Shown here: one piece after another, positions 32,620 to 38,933 of the stretch | Position numbering within the stretch: position 1 is the first letter of the stretch | Layout: each line of letters opens with the position of its first letter | DNA from: a virus | DNA length: 39,111 nt | IMG/VR virus record: IMGVR_UViG_3300037882_001100 | Coordinates: 1-39,111 of that record | Strand: one strand, 5' to 3' | Position numbers and translations under genes: made by a program | Notes under the pieces: model-generated | What the model saw: only the letters and a program-made list of their open reading frames with translations | Databases searched by the model: none | What the model was told of the DNA's origin: nothing

Positions 32620-33900
32620 CTAATTGAATACGTCCCAGCTATTCTGAACGTTGTTATAAGATGGGGTGAGTGGGTCATAACGACCATAGACACCAATATG
32701 TCTTGCCTGACCTGTTGCGTCTGAGCGGGTTAAACCAACTGCTAGAGTGCGTAGGGCATCAGGAATATGCGTAAGTTCATGTGGGCTATCTGGGCAGTAC
32801 AGGCTCAATCCAACCAGACCTTCTCTGCACTTCTCAGCATCAAAGGATGCTTTGTCGATAAGACGTCTTGTTGCGTTAATACCCGTCATAATATCATCAC
32901 GGGGAGCCACTACACATTTAAGGCCAAAGCCCTCGACAGTCCCCTTGACTGTCAGCTTCTTATTCGTATTAGAACGCTTCACAGCATCATGTGGGAGAAT
33001 CTGTCTATCATAGACATAAGGCTTATTCTTAACAACCTTAACCACGTCGGGTACATCCTCACCCTTCTTGAATACATCGCAGTCGATGATATTGACACGG
33101 TTTAATACCATTTGGGCATACCACACAACGGTTCCATCGAATCCAATATCCCACCCTGCAATCACAGGTAACTCTGGGTCATAAGGGATGTGGCACATAC
33201 GGCCTTCATCTTCTGCCTTGGTCAGGTTACGTCCGAAGTAGGCTCCACGGATAGCAGCAGTAAAGCTACACTCCATCTCCTGTTCAAAATCCTCAGGAGA
33301 GAGTTCCAATCGTAGGTCATGAATCTCTGACTCTTTCAGAGCCTTTGTGTCATGATACGACAGCTTAATAGAACGCCAACCCTTCTGGGTCTTTCCACGG
33401 ACATAGAGGTCATAAAAGAAGTTCTGACCCTTAGGAGTTCCAATAAATAATGCACCACCTTCTCGGTCAGACAATGCAGGACGGATAACTGTATTCCACA
33501 GTGTCTCTGGCATATCTGCTACTTCATCGAGAACAGCGTAGTCTAAGTAGAGACCACGGAGACTATCAGGATTCTCAGCTCCCAGTACAAGGATACGACC
33601 ACCATTGGGTAAATCAATACGAAGCTCTGACTCATTCACCTTAACATTGGGAATAGGAGCAACGACCTCTTTGAAAATCTCCCAGCTAACTTGTTTAGCC
33701 TGTCTATACGTCGGGGCAATGTATGCCACCTGTGGTCTCTTCTTAGAAGAATCCAATGCTCTCTTGAGCAACTCATTCACAGCGAAGTGGGTCTTCCCAG
33801 CACGACGATGGACTACCATGACAGTGAAACGAGCAAGATTCATATGCTCATTCAATTGCCAATCTCGTGGCTGATATGGGATTTTGACTAGCTTAGCCAT
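32620..33900 (-). CDS. Terminase large subunit
   Basis: 426 residues from ATG at 33900. Walker A is HRRAGKTH (31-38), Walker B is YAVLDEVAD (D125, E126), the coupling motif region is FIGTPKGQNFF (about 152-162), and the nuclease domain starts AGWDIGFDGT (D251). It is the packaging ATPase and genome-cutting nuclease. It is shorter than T7 gp19 (586), in the range of P22-like and other compact terminases. The small gene at 33893 overlaps its start by 8 bases. Confidence 0.95.
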   Translation of the reverse strand: MAKLVKIPYQPRDWQLNEHMNLARFTVMVVHRRAGKTHFAVNELLKRALDSSKKRPQVAYIAPTYRQAKQVSWEIFKEVVAPIPNVKVNESELRIDLPNGGRILVLGAENPDSLRGLYLDYAVLDEVADMPETLWNTVIRPALSDREGGALFIGTPKGQNFFYDLYVRGKTQKGWRSIKLSYHDTKALKESEIHDLRLELSPEDFEQEMECSFTAAIRGAYFGRNLTKAEDEGRMCHIPYDPELPVIAGWDIGFDGTVVWYAQMVLNRVNIIDCDVFKKGEDVPDVVKVVKNKPYVYDRQILPHDAVKRSNTNKKLTVKGTVEGFGLKCVVAPRDDIMTGINATRRLIDKASFDAEKCREGLVGLSLYCPDSPHELTHIPDALRTLAVGLTRSDATGQARHIGVYGRYDPLTPSYNNVQNSWDVFN

Positions 33901-34057
33901 TAACCTGTTTCTTCAGTGGGTATAATCGCACAGACTCCCTTAGACTACGAATCTCCTCAGGGAATAAATGGAACCATAATGTACCATCGGTTTCAGGGAG
34001 TATAGCTTCTAACTGACGCCTTGTTAAGGCAAGGGGGTATTCTTCTACTTGCGACAC
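33893..34057 (-). CDS. Small hypothetical protein before TerL (54 aa, GTG start)
   Basis: The frame from 34117 to 33893 has no ATG. A TTG at 34117 is also open, but that base begins the -35 box of the leftward promoter, so the transcript would start downstream of it. The first start inside the transcript is GTG at 34057, giving 54 residues with a helical, Arg and Leu-rich end (EEIRSLRESVRLYPL). Its stop overlaps the terminase ATG, which supports it as a coupled gene. Function unknown. Confidence 0.5.
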   Translation of the reverse strand: MSQVEEYPLALTRRQLEAILPETDGTLWFHLFPEEIRSLRESVRLYPLKKQVNG

Positions 34058-34088
34058 ATTCTTATTATTTTTATATGGACTAAAGGAC

Positions 34089-34117
34089 AAGATAGCTCCA
34101 TTCGGAATAGTTGTCAA
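34089..34117 (-). promoter_or_regulatory. Leftward sigma-70 promoter for the late operon
   Basis: On the minus strand TTGACA (34117-34112), 17 bases, then TATCTT (34094-34089), 4 of 6 to consensus at -10 and 6 of 6 at -35. It stands directly upstream of the terminase, head and tail operon. The 15-base stretch around the -35 box is repeated exactly at the other leftward promoter (35242-35256). Confidence 0.68.
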
Positions 34118-34125
34118 GTAAAATC
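34111..34125. repeat. 15-bp repeat at leftward promoters, copy 1
   Basis: TTGTCAAGTAAAATC on the plus strand, identical to 35242-35256. Read on the minus strand it is GATTTTACTTGACAA, covering the -35 box and nine bases upstream. It could be a binding site for a regulator that controls both leftward promoters together, or a shared UP-like element. Confidence 0.8.
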
Positions 34126-34568
34126 GTACTAAAAAGTGAATAATATTTTATTTTTTCTGGGAGGGGGTTTGGCTATACTGGATAGGATTTGGACTAGTCA
34201 GCAATTTCCAACAATGCATTTTTGGTTATACCCCCCTTCGGGTCAATTGCAAAACCCACCCCCCTATTTGAGGCACTGGCAGGGGGTATGCCTAGCCATA
34301 TGGTTGCCTTTGTTCTAAGGGGTATTAGAAACGCATTAGCTTAATAATGGAATGATTGAGGGGTAACGATGGGGAAGGGGATAGTCGAACGACTATTGGG
34401 TACCATGGTAGGGAGTGAGACTAGGGGATGGGGTATAGCTTAACACAAACTTATTTAATATATTAGAGAAATAATACCTGAGTAATTTGTAGGGTTATTA
34501 TAGGAAGGACTAGTCCTAAGCTACATTCCTGCTCATTCTCTCTCATTCCCATTAAGCTAATACTTCCA
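34126..34568. other. Non-coding region between TerL and TerS transcripts; candidate replication origin
   Basis: About 440 bases without a credible gene. In order: a G-run and C-run section (GAGGGGGTTT at 34161, CCCCCC at 34231); an 11-bp inverted repeat ATTAGCTTAAT / ATTAAGCTAAT (34335-34345 and 34551-34561); several plus-strand G runs (34359-34433) with a 7-bp-arm hairpin ATAGTCG-AA-CGACTAT inside (34381-34396); an AT-rich stretch (34450-34489); the 12-bp palindrome AGGACTAGTCCT (34506-34517); and three 10-bp repeats (34521-34550). This mix is typical of origins or packaging sites, but no function is shown. Confidence 0.5.
34521..34550. repeat. Three tandem 10-bp iteron-like repeats
   Basis: CTACATTCCT, GCTCATTCTC and TCTCATTCCC stand head to tail with no spacer and share the core CATTC at the same place in each unit. 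They adjoin one arm of the 11-bp inverted repeat (34551-34561) and follow an AT-rich stretch, the layout of iteron-type replication origins. Confidence 0.6.
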
Positions 34569-35021
34569 TTAACTCTTTGTATCTTCTACCAATTCAATGA
34601 ATTCTGCTTCTATTGGTGCTTGCGCTTGGCTACAGCTAAAAACATCTTCTATAGATTGTTTCTTGTTTGTTTTGTCTTTGGGCAGTTTCATAGTTGTTTG
34701 TCTGTTATCTAAAGCAGGCTTTAGACTGATTTTATCAAACCCTAGCCAAGATATAGTTATTTCATTGTCTTGTTTGACTTCAGTCTTGATGCTTTGCAGC
34801 TTTGGTGTAAGATATGGGAGAAATTCCTTAACGAACTTATAAGCATCCGCTGGTGTCTCTGCTCTGGAACAAAAGAAAGCTAAAACACTATCAAGGTCTT
34901 TATCGACTAAGTATTTAGTTAGGTTTGTTCTATCAGAGTCGTTAAGCTTTCCTGCAATCTTTCGGTTGACATTCTTTGGTCTTCCGTTTGGATTGCCAGA
35001 TTGACCTTTTCTAAAAACCAT
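34569..35021 (-). CDS. Terminase small subunit candidate (DUF5681 N-terminus)
   Basis: 150 residues from ATG at 35021. The N-terminus FRKGQSGNPNGRPKN is the DUF5681 motif, seen at the start of many small terminase-type and phage DNA-binding proteins. LPYLTPKLQSIKTEV is also usual for these. The C-terminus is acidic. A small subunit would recognise the genome for packaging and hand it to TerL. It is separated from TerL by about 500 bases of control region and has its own promoter, so it may be expressed at a different time. Confidence 0.68.
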   Translation of the reverse strand: MVFRKGQSGNPNGRPKNVNRKIAGKLNDSDRTNLTKYLVDKDLDSVLAFFCSRAETPADAYKFVKEFLPYLTPKLQSIKTEVKQDNEITISWLGFDKISLKPALDNRQTTMKLPKDKTNKKQSIEDVFSCSQAQAPIEAEFIELVEDTKS

Positions 35022-35213
35022 GGTAAAGCCTTAAAGTTTGAATTCTCACAAATATATTTTGAGGGTTATACTCCTCCCCTCCCCGTGATAGCACTGCTAT
35101 AAAGAAAGAGTCTAAACAAAGTTATTTATGTTTAGTCTTATTCACGTAACCTTGGGCGTGTACGCCCGTAACTAACCCTAGTTAGGGAATAAACTTCAAA
35201 GTTACTTAATAAC
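35022..35213 (-). promoter_or_regulatory. Long leader of the TerS transcript with several inverted repeats
   Basis: About 190 bases lie between the predicted transcription start and the TerS start codon. It contains CCCTA-GT-TAGGG (35176-35187), GGGCGT-GT-ACGCCC (35154-35167), CTAAAC/GTTTAG with a 12-base loop (35112-35135) and ATAGCA-C-TGCTAT (35088-35100). No gene is seen. The repeats may be operators or RNA hairpins that control this transcript. Confidence 0.5.
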
Positions 35214-35219
35214 TCTTTA

Positions 35220-35248
35220 TTAATAGCATACTTTTAGCCTCTTGTCAA
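35220..35248 (-). promoter_or_regulatory. Leftward promoter with extended -10, upstream of TerS
   Basis: On the minus strand TTGACA (35248-35243), 17 bases, then TATTAA (35225-35220), preceded by TGC so that it forms an extended -10. It is the best promoter match in the window. It shares the 15-base element GATTTTACTTGACAA with the late promoter at 34089-34117. Confidence 0.75.
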
Positions 35249-35256
35249 GTAAAATC
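35242..35256. repeat. 15-bp repeat at leftward promoters, copy 2
   Basis: An exact second copy of the 15-base element at 34111-34125, in the same orientation and at the same place relative to a TTGACA -35 box. Confidence 0.8.
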
Positions 35257-35323
35257 TTCATTGGCATTGATATATAAGGATTTACCTTCTGGAAATTATT
35301 TTCATTAGATATGCATTTTCTTC

Positions 35324-35351
35324 TTGCAATGTTCATTTGGTATGCTAGAAA
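35324..35351 (+). promoter_or_regulatory. Probable rightward early promoter
   Basis: TTGCAA (35324-35329), a 16-base spacer and TAGAAA (35346-35351), with TGC just before it as an extended -10. The predicted start is near 35358, leaving a short leader with AAAGGAG before the first early gene (ATG 35384). It stands back to back with the leftward promoter at 35220-35248. Confidence 0.5.
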
Positions 35352-35383
35352 GAATATATCAACACAACAAAGGAGTTAAATAA

Positions 35384-35545
35384 ATGAAACATACAGACAC
35401 AATATACAGCCAATGGATGAAAGAGCCTATCAGCTTAAAGCGTAAAAGCTTATTAAAACGCTTTGGTTATTTCAACGCCTTATTTTTAGGCTTTGTAGCC
35501 TTTGGCGTTATCCTTAACATTTATTCACTTTTAACAGTTTACTAG
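35384..35545 (+). CDS. First early gene: small single-TM protein (53 aa)
   Basis: ATG 35384, with AAAGGAG 8 bases upstream, opens 53 codons to TAG at 35543-35545. The N-terminal half is basic and polar (SLKRKSLLKR), followed by one TM helix to the C-terminus (FGYFNALFLGFVAFGVILNI). With its positive side in the cytoplasm it would have its C-terminus out. As the first gene from the early promoter it is probably made at once after infection. Superinfection exclusion or host control are possible roles, by inference only. Confidence 0.72.
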   Translation: MKHTDTIYSQWMKEPISLKRKSLLKRFGYFNALFLGFVAFGVILNIYSLLTVY

Positions 35546-35558
35546 GGAGTATAAGGCA

Positions 35559-35924
35559 ATGACAAACATTTACGACTTACACAACAAAGCATTTGCCAGT
35601 GTATCGGCTTTTGTTATCTTGAAAGACGGGGAGCGAGTAGCCACAGTGGCTTTCAAATTCCCTAAAGATGGTGCGGGGCGTACGTGGTGCTATTTACACA
35701 TATTGGGCGCAGAGATGACACGTGGCTATGCAACGGGTTATGGCTATGATAAGCGCAGCGCAGCTTTTCTTGCCGCCGCAAAACATAAAGTCGACTTGAC
35801 AAAGTCAGACGCCGCTCACCTCGTGTGGCTTGACATTATCCCCGCCGCTCATCGCGGGGGCGAAGGTAGTGACTGGCAACGCGCTTTGCGGGACGCTGGT
35901 TTCACCGTTCTAGAGGCCGTGTAG
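35559..35924 (+). CDS. Conserved-looking hypothetical early protein
   Basis: 121 residues from ATG 35559, with AAGG upstream. The strand-rich N-terminus (SAFVILKDGERVATVAFKFP) is followed by DGAGRTWCYLHILGAEMTRG and GYGYDKRSAAF. I believe this GYGYDK pattern recurs in small accessory proteins of proteobacterial phages, but no function is known to me. It ends with a short Trp-containing helix. Confidence 0.7.
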   Translation: MTNIYDLHNKAFASVSAFVILKDGERVATVAFKFPKDGAGRTWCYLHILGAEMTRGYATGYGYDKRSAAFLAAAKHKVDLTKSDAAHLVWLDIIPAAHRGGEGSDWQRALRDAGFTVLEAV

Positions 35925-35964
35925 GCTTTAAGACACAACACAAACAACACTGAAAGGTTTTATC

Positions 35965-36321
35965 ATGCGTTATCAAACACTTAAACAGGCGGAGCGTAAG
36001 GTCATTGAGTTTGACAATTGGCGCGATGCTTATAATTACTTTAAGACTGCAAAGATTTCCACGCGAGCAAGTGATGCTTTTCGTGCAAAATACGACATTT
36101 GGGGCGATAAGCTGCCATCGCAAGCCTTTGAGGATATGTTTAAGATTGTCAAGGGAGAAGTTCTTATAGAATATTCTCGTAAACCTACGCAAGGAGAGAT
36201 ACGCTTTGGCCATGGTGCAAGGCATTATGCAGACTTTAATGCGTATGAATGCTTAAAGCCTAATGGACGCTATAAGAAGCGCCTAAAAGGCGATGACGGC
36301 CTGATATATACAAGGGGCTAG
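35965..36321 (+). CDS. Hypothetical early protein
   Basis: 118 residues from ATG 35965, with GAAAGG upstream. It is basic and rich in Tyr, Phe and Trp (EFDNWRDAYNYFKTAKIS, RKPTQGEIRFGHGARHY). No family is recognised. The next gene begins 3 bases after the stop, so they are co-translated. Confidence 0.68.
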   Translation: MRYQTLKQAERKVIEFDNWRDAYNYFKTAKISTRASDAFRAKYDIWGDKLPSQAFEDMFKIVKGEVLIEYSRKPTQGEIRFGHGARHYADFNAYECLKPNGRYKKRLKGDDGLIYTRG

Positions 36322-36324
36322 TTT

Positions 36325-36834
36325 ATGCGCTATCTAATACCAAGGGCAATCATTGAACCGCTTTGCATCCATATCTGGCATGAAGGGAGGGTGACTTTCG
36401 AGTTGCATAACAGCGGCCTTGCCTATGCTATAGCAGATAATGGGGCAAGCCTAGCTATCTATGCCACTAAAGAATGTGAAGCACCTCCCTTGTATATAAC
36501 TATCGATGCGGAGGCCTTAAATAGGGCTTTAAGGGCTAAGTCGGGGCGTTCGGTAGTCATCCAGCGTCAAGATATAGGATGGCTTCTAAATGGCGTCCTA
36601 ATGCGTTTAATAGATACCCCTGAACATCACAGGCGATGGCCTTGGTTAATGCGGGGGGAGAAATTTTTTTCTGCGTTTGATACCCGATTCCTTGTTCAGG
36701 CATCCAGCCTTTTTCCAAAAATCTTTCCAAAAGCTAAAAAGGAGGCTACTGTTTACTGGGTAAAAAATCATCATGGGCTTAAAGACACACAGGTTTTTGA
36801 GTCCACTGAACAACCATTCTATTTTATTAAATAA
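36325..36834 (+). CDS. Hypothetical early protein (169 aa)
   Basis: 169 residues from ATG 36325. The first 110 residues look like alternating strands and helices (RVTFELHNSGLAYAIADNGA, IDAEALNRALRAKSG, SVVIQRQDIGWLLNG). The C-terminus is basic and rich in Phe. No named family is recognised. It is the largest gene of the first early block. Confidence 0.7.
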   Translation: MRYLIPRAIIEPLCIHIWHEGRVTFELHNSGLAYAIADNGASLAIYATKECEAPPLYITIDAEALNRALRAKSGRSVVIQRQDIGWLLNGVLMRLIDTPEHHRRWPWLMRGEKFFSAFDTRFLVQASSLFPKIFPKAKKEATVYWVKNHHGLKDTQVFESTEQPFYFIK

Positions 36835-36843
36835 GGAGTTTAT

Positions 36844-37254
36844 ATGCAACAAATTGATTTAATCGATTATATCGCAGAACGTAGCAAAAGCCTTGATGAG
36901 GCAAGTGCGGATTTGTATGAGAACGTGGAATTCATTGAGAACGGGTGGCGTTATATTGACCTGAACTTTGTCAATTCTATTGTCTTGGATGACCTGCTAA
37001 GCGACCCTTGGATGGTGGGGGAGTTACCATTGCACCCTGTAGCACGTTGGGTAGGTTGGCCTGTTAAGGCATTGGAGCTTATCAAAGAGCTGGCAAGTGT
37101 TCAGACCTTGGGGGCATTCCTGATTAAAGAGGGGTATTTGAGTGAGCCATTCGTAGGTTATATGGCTGAGACCGTAGGTTGGTCTGAGATATTCAAAAAA
37201 CCTGTTGACACGACTAAAAAGGCAGGATATTTAGCTATTAAGGTAGAAATCTAG
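36844..37254 (+). CDS. Hypothetical early protein
   Basis: 136 residues from ATG 36844 with AAGGAG. It is helical and acidic in the first third (YIAERSKSLDEASADLYEN), with a central Trp and Pro-rich part (DPWMVGELPLHPVARWVGWP). I do not recognise it. The phrase LDEAS also occurs in the 37672 protein, but this is too short to imply relation. Confidence 0.68.
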   Translation: MQQIDLIDYIAERSKSLDEASADLYENVEFIENGWRYIDLNFVNSIVLDDLLSDPWMVGELPLHPVARWVGWPVKALELIKELASVQTLGAFLIKEGYLSEPFVGYMAETVGWSEIFKKPVDTTKKAGYLAIKVEI

Positions 37255-37263
37255 GAGATTAAA

Positions 37264-37422
37264 ATGAAAATAACAAAACAAGTCCGTGAGCGTTTTTTGA
37301 TTCATGGCTTAGGCTTAGATGAAGACGAGGTTATGGCTATGCCTGACTTCGTTAAGCGTGAGCTGTGTGAAGATGCAAAGGATGCTCTGCTAGAGTTTAT
37401 GGAGGATTATTATGCACGCTAA
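37264..37422 (+). CDS. Very small hypothetical protein (52 aa)
   Basis: ATG 37264, with AGGAG at 37253-37257, opens 52 codons to TAA at 37420-37422. The product starts MKITKQVRERFLIHG and has an acidic helical C-terminus (DAKDALLEFMEDYY). It fills an otherwise empty space between neighbours. Function unknown. Confidence 0.65.
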   Translation: MKITKQVRERFLIHGLGLDEDEVMAMPDFVKRELCEDAKDALLEFMEDYYAR

Positions 37423-37445
37423 TGCGGCTTCATTGGAGGGCAAAA

Positions 37446-37691
37446 ATGAGAGATTCTAACCTATCCTTTTCAAAAGACAAAAACGCCTTGCGGAGGTTTA
37501 TTTCTAGTCTTCGTGCTGTTAAAGACCAAGGTTTACCAGCCTGCACACTGAGTGAGCGCTATGGGGTTCACACTAAGACGATAGCCAAGCAGCTAAAAAG
37601 GCATTATAATATCACGGTGCGAGGTATCCTTGCAGATAAGCGACCAGATAACCAATTAGCGGAGGAATTGTATGCAGCAAGACGAAACTAA
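37446..37691 (+). CDS. Small helix-turn-helix DNA-binding protein
   Basis: 81 residues from ATG 37446, marked by GGAGGG at 37435-37440. An ATG at 37422 is in frame but lacks its own site. A helix-turn-helix is seen at about residues 33-55: LPACTLSERYGVHTKTIAKQLKR, with the first helix, a G-V-H turn and a basic recognition helix. It is basic and has no catalytic domain. As the only clear HTH protein of the genome it is a candidate regulator of the divergent promoters near 34.1-35.4 kb. Confidence 0.65.
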   Translation: MRDSNLSFSKDKNALRRFISSLRAVKDQGLPACTLSERYGVHTKTIAKQLKRHYNITVRGILADKRPDNQLAEELYAARRN

Positions 37692-37998
37692 ATACTGCCT
37701 AGGCGAGTTTGAGTTTCCATGTCTTGACGACTTGGCCTATTTTGGAGCCATGGCCTTAGATTTGGATACCTCATTGGATGAGACTATCATTTTGGACTCT
37801 GAGTTTGATTTTAGCGCCTACGAGCTGTATGCTGTCACATCGCTTGATGAGGCAAGTGAGCTGACAGCAACACAGAAAGATGAACTTCAGAAACTTTATA
37901 AAAAATATATTGACTCTATAAATAAAGAGCGTAGTAACTATTACAGGGATTATTATCCTCAAAAAACTATACGAGGTTCAAATCCTGATTTTGATTAG
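37672..37998 (+). CDS. Small acidic hypothetical protein
   Basis: 108 residues from ATG 37672 after GGAGGAA, overlapping the HTH gene by 20 bases. The first two thirds are very acidic with almost no basic residues (CLDDLAYFGAMALDLDTSLDE, DSEFDFSAYELY). The C-terminus is basic and Tyr-rich. The charge pattern would suit a DNA mimic or an antagonist of a basic partner. That is inference, with no family match. Confidence 0.68.
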   Translation: MQQDETKYCLGEFEFPCLDDLAYFGAMALDLDTSLDETIILDSEFDFSAYELYAVTSLDEASELTATQKDELQKLYKKYIDSINKERSNYYRDYYPQKTIRGSNPDFD

Positions 37999-38009
37999 GA
38001 ATAATTTTA

Positions 38010-38083
38010 GGGGAAGCCGAAACTTAAGGTTAGGCCTAGTAGCAAGATGTGCCTCACTGGCAATAGATGGGCTGCCTTCCCCA
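38010..38083 (+). ncRNA. Candidate structured RNA element, tRNA-sized but not a tRNA
   Basis: GGGGAAG (38010-38016) pairs perfectly with CTTCCCC (38076-38082), closing a 73-base element followed by ACA. Inside, AGGC (38032-38035) can pair with GCCT (38051-38054), and GCA/TGC can form a third short stem near the 3' side. The end stem has the length of a tRNA acceptor, but no T-loop sequence (TTCRA) is found on either strand. It lies in the 128-base gap before the PD-(D/E)XK gene. Strand assignment is assumed from the neighbours. Confidence 0.4.
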
Positions 38084-38126
38084 CAATATGACTGCGGCGG
38101 CGTGGTGGGAATAGTTTGGAGTTTTT

Positions 38127-38531
38127 ATGAAAGTAAGTACAAAATCAACAGGTGAAATAGCTGAGCTTATTTTTGCAGCGGAAGCTATGAGCCGTGGATA
38201 CATAGTGTCAAAGCCTTATGGTGACAATGCTCCTTATGATGCGCTTCTACACGCTGGTAATCACATTTATAAAATACAAATAAAAAGCACAAAAACGCTT
38301 GATAAAAGCTCAAAATGTAACAGGTTTCGTATTATGGCTTCTAATGGAAGGGATTCAAAAAAGTTTTACACAGGAGAATGTGTTGATTTTGTAGCGGCAT
38401 ATATTTTTCCACATCAATGCTGGTATTTGATACCACAAAAGGAGGTGGCAAATGTAAAGGCTATTAGTCTTTATCCACATAGGTCGCCTAAGTTTTCAAA
38501 GTTTGAGAAATACCGTGGGGTTTGGTTTTAA
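38127..38531 (+). CDS. PD-(D/E)XK endonuclease-like protein
   Basis: 134 residues from ATG 38127, with GGAG 5 bases upstream. Motifs: TGEIAELIFAAEAMSRGY (N-terminal helix with conserved Glu), then APYDALL (catalytic Asp), then YKIQIKSTK (Q-x-K, the (D/E)XK position occupied by Q-I-K). This pattern fits the small PD-(D/E)XK family that includes the homing endonuclease I-Ssp6803I. It could be a free-standing homing-type or host-DNA-cutting nuclease. The structured element just upstream may be linked to it. Confidence 0.68.
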   Translation: MKVSTKSTGEIAELIFAAEAMSRGYIVSKPYGDNAPYDALLHAGNHIYKIQIKSTKTLDKSSKCNRFRIMASNGRDSKKFYTGECVDFVAAYIFPHQCWYLIPQKEVANVKAISLYPHRSPKFSKFEKYRGVWF

Positions 38532-38573
38532 TCCTGCCCGCAGTCACCAGAATTTTAACAAAGGAGAAGTAAG

Positions 38574-38738
38574 ATGAGTATTAACGATTACAACAGAATG
38601 CGGTTTTATGTGGATGCAGTTGGCGTCGCTGTCTTTATTGGTCTGCTGGTTTTCTTTGCGTTTAGCATCATCGCCCATGCCGACGACAGCAGCGTGAACA
38701 GCGCAAGTGGACATGAATATGGAAGAGATGGGGATTAG
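38574..38738 (+). CDS. Small membrane or exported protein (54 aa)
   Basis: ATG 38574, with AAAGGAG upstream, opens 54 codons to TAG at 38736-38738. The N-terminus MSINDYNRMRF leads to one hydrophobic segment (VDAVGVAVFIGLLVFFAFSIIAHA) ending in AHA-DD, which reads like a signal peptidase site. The remaining 17 or so residues are Ser and Asp-rich. Either a type II membrane protein or a tiny secreted periplasmic peptide. Function unknown. Confidence 0.65.
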   Translation: MSINDYNRMRFYVDAVGVAVFIGLLVFFAFSIIAHADDSSVNSASGHEYGRDGD

Positions 38739-38741
38739 GCT

Positions 38742-38933
38742 ATGCATATATTTCATAAATGGTCAAAGTGGGGCAAGCCTGTAGATGCGTATGCTGGCCG
38801 TATTCAATGGCGAATATGTGAGGTTTGCAACGCTGTAGATTATCGCAAAATACCATACGCGAATCAATCTTACGCACAAGATATTGAAGAATCACTATCA
38901 TCACTAAAGGACACCGACCATGAAACCAAGTAA
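38742..38933 (+). CDS. Small Cys-containing hypothetical protein (63 aa)
   Basis: 63 residues from ATG 38742. It starts MHIFHKWSKWGKP and contains WRICEVCN, a Cys-x2-Cys knuckle with a His near the N-terminus. Small phage proteins with HKW, then R-x-C-x2-C, are common and may bind zinc. The start resembles the 37-residue protein at 1942. It overlaps the next gene by 14 bases. Confidence 0.62.
   Translation: MHIFHKWSKWGKPVDAYAGRIQWRICEVCNAVDYRKIPYANQSYAQDIEESLSSLKDTDHETK

Noticed and set aside
34058-34117. TTG at 34117 as the start of the gene before TerL (74 residues)
   Set aside because: The TTG is the first part of a near-perfect -35 box, so the mRNA would begin downstream of it. GTG at 34057 was used instead.
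36325-36834. Sliding clamp-like protein
   Set aside because: The strand-helix pattern recalls clamp domains, but the protein is far too short and no motif supports it.
38010-38083. A tRNA gene, because of the 7-bp end stem and 73-base length
   Set aside because: No TTCRA T-loop, no 5-bp T stem and no convincing anticodon arm could be found on either strand. It was kept only as a structured element.
38047-38114. Tiny linked frames MCLTGNRWAAFPTI and MTAAAWWE as leader peptides before the nuclease gene
   Set aside because: Neither has a ribosome site, and frames this short arise often by chance.
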